Below, one piece after another: positions 63,877 through 64,000 of a DNA stretch of 64,000 bases. Origin of the DNA: Acidobacteriota bacterium (GTDB lineage: Bacteria > Acidobacteriota > Blastocatellia > RBC074). A program made the translations under genes and the position numbers. Location of the stretch: assembly GCA_016196035.1 (NCBI GenBank), contig JACPYM010000035.1, positions 1-64,000 of the forward strand. The letters run 5' to 3'. A model generated the notes under the pieces. That model ran no database searches and was not told where the DNA came from. It worked only from the letters and a program-made list of their open reading frames with translations. Position 1 is the stretch's first letter, and each line of letters opens with the position of its first letter.

Positions 63877-64000
63877 CCCTCTGCCCTCTTACCCTCTTAC
63901 TCTTTCACCTTATGCGCGAAGCGCCTGAAATTTTTGCGGGAGGCTTCAAGTTGAAGCGTCACCCGTAACCGAAACCAATGTCCGAGCTAACCAATCCGCC
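63877..64000. other. Downstream end, no gene
   Basis: The final 124 bases after the caspase-FGE gene show only a short GGCTTCAAGTTGAAGC hairpin near 63940-63960. Nothing further is supported. Confidence 0.5.

Noticed and set aside
1-64000. tRNA or rRNA genes
   Set aside because: No cloverleaf with CCA-type end or rRNA core sequence was noticed in the intergenic stretches read by eye. A tRNAscan run would settle it.

Overview
The window is about 60% GC and gene-dense. It looks like a chromosome segment from a soil or freshwater Acidobacteriota, possibly class Blastocatellia. That assignment is inference from gene content: a TonB-dependent receptor with a carboxypeptidase-regulatory-like N-terminus, a secreted PIG-L deacetylase, a caspase/FGE fusion, CHAT and STAND TPR proteins, a very large He_PIG/VCBS secreted protein, and intergenic regions packed with palindromic repeats. 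No rRNA, tRNA, CRISPR array, phage module or transposase gene was recognised.

Layout. 0.1-2.4 kb: a sodium:solute symporter overlapping a DUF2281/PIN toxin-antitoxin-like pair. 2.4-8.3 kb: a compact glycan or glycolipid cluster (two SAM methyltransferases, HpcH-type aldolase, SDR epimerase, GT2, GT-C membrane transferase). 8.3-15 kb: exported catabolic enzymes (PIG-L deacetylase, amidohydrolase, Tat-exported SelA-like PLP enzyme). 15.3-17.9 kb: a TIR-NTPase-TPR gene broken by a frameshift and by a 109-bp CTAG-flanked element. 18.3-28.8 kb: Nif3-like protein, RecQ, ureidoglycolate-lyase-like protein, a lipoprotein, a lone AtpZ, RmlD, an AraC regulator, a VOC protein, a TetA-like MFS, and a BtrH-like protein. 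29-41 kb: GH35-like enzyme, TonB receptor, lone Clp-type AAA ATPase, cupin-like protein, MBL/AtuA-like pair, GH5-like enzyme. 41-46.5 kb: RelE/Phd-like pair and a two-component system, all on the minus strand. 46.7-63.9 kb: ATP-grasp ligase, CHAT-TPR protein, giant adhesin-like protein, carboxylate-amine ligase, STAND-TPR protein and a caspase-FGE protein, all on the plus strand.

The most unusual aspect is the repeat landscape. Nearly every intergenic gap over about 150 bp holds an inverted repeat, from at least five families. The main family (about 180 bp, termini TAGATCGG...CCGATCTA) has seven copies, all in the same orientation, with compensatory arm changes and a conserved asymmetric loop end. 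One copy lies nested inside a member of a second family, and one supplies the stop codon of the CHAT gene. A separate 109-bp element is present in two identical copies, and removing one of them with a single CTAG restores a disrupted reading frame.

The second theme is self-killing or immunity-type proteins. A TIR-NTPase-TPR pseudogene, CHAT-TPR, STAND-NTPase-TPR and caspase-FGE occur within 49 kb, three of them within 15.5 kb. Starts given here often differ from the longest possible reading frame, because several frames run backwards into repeats.
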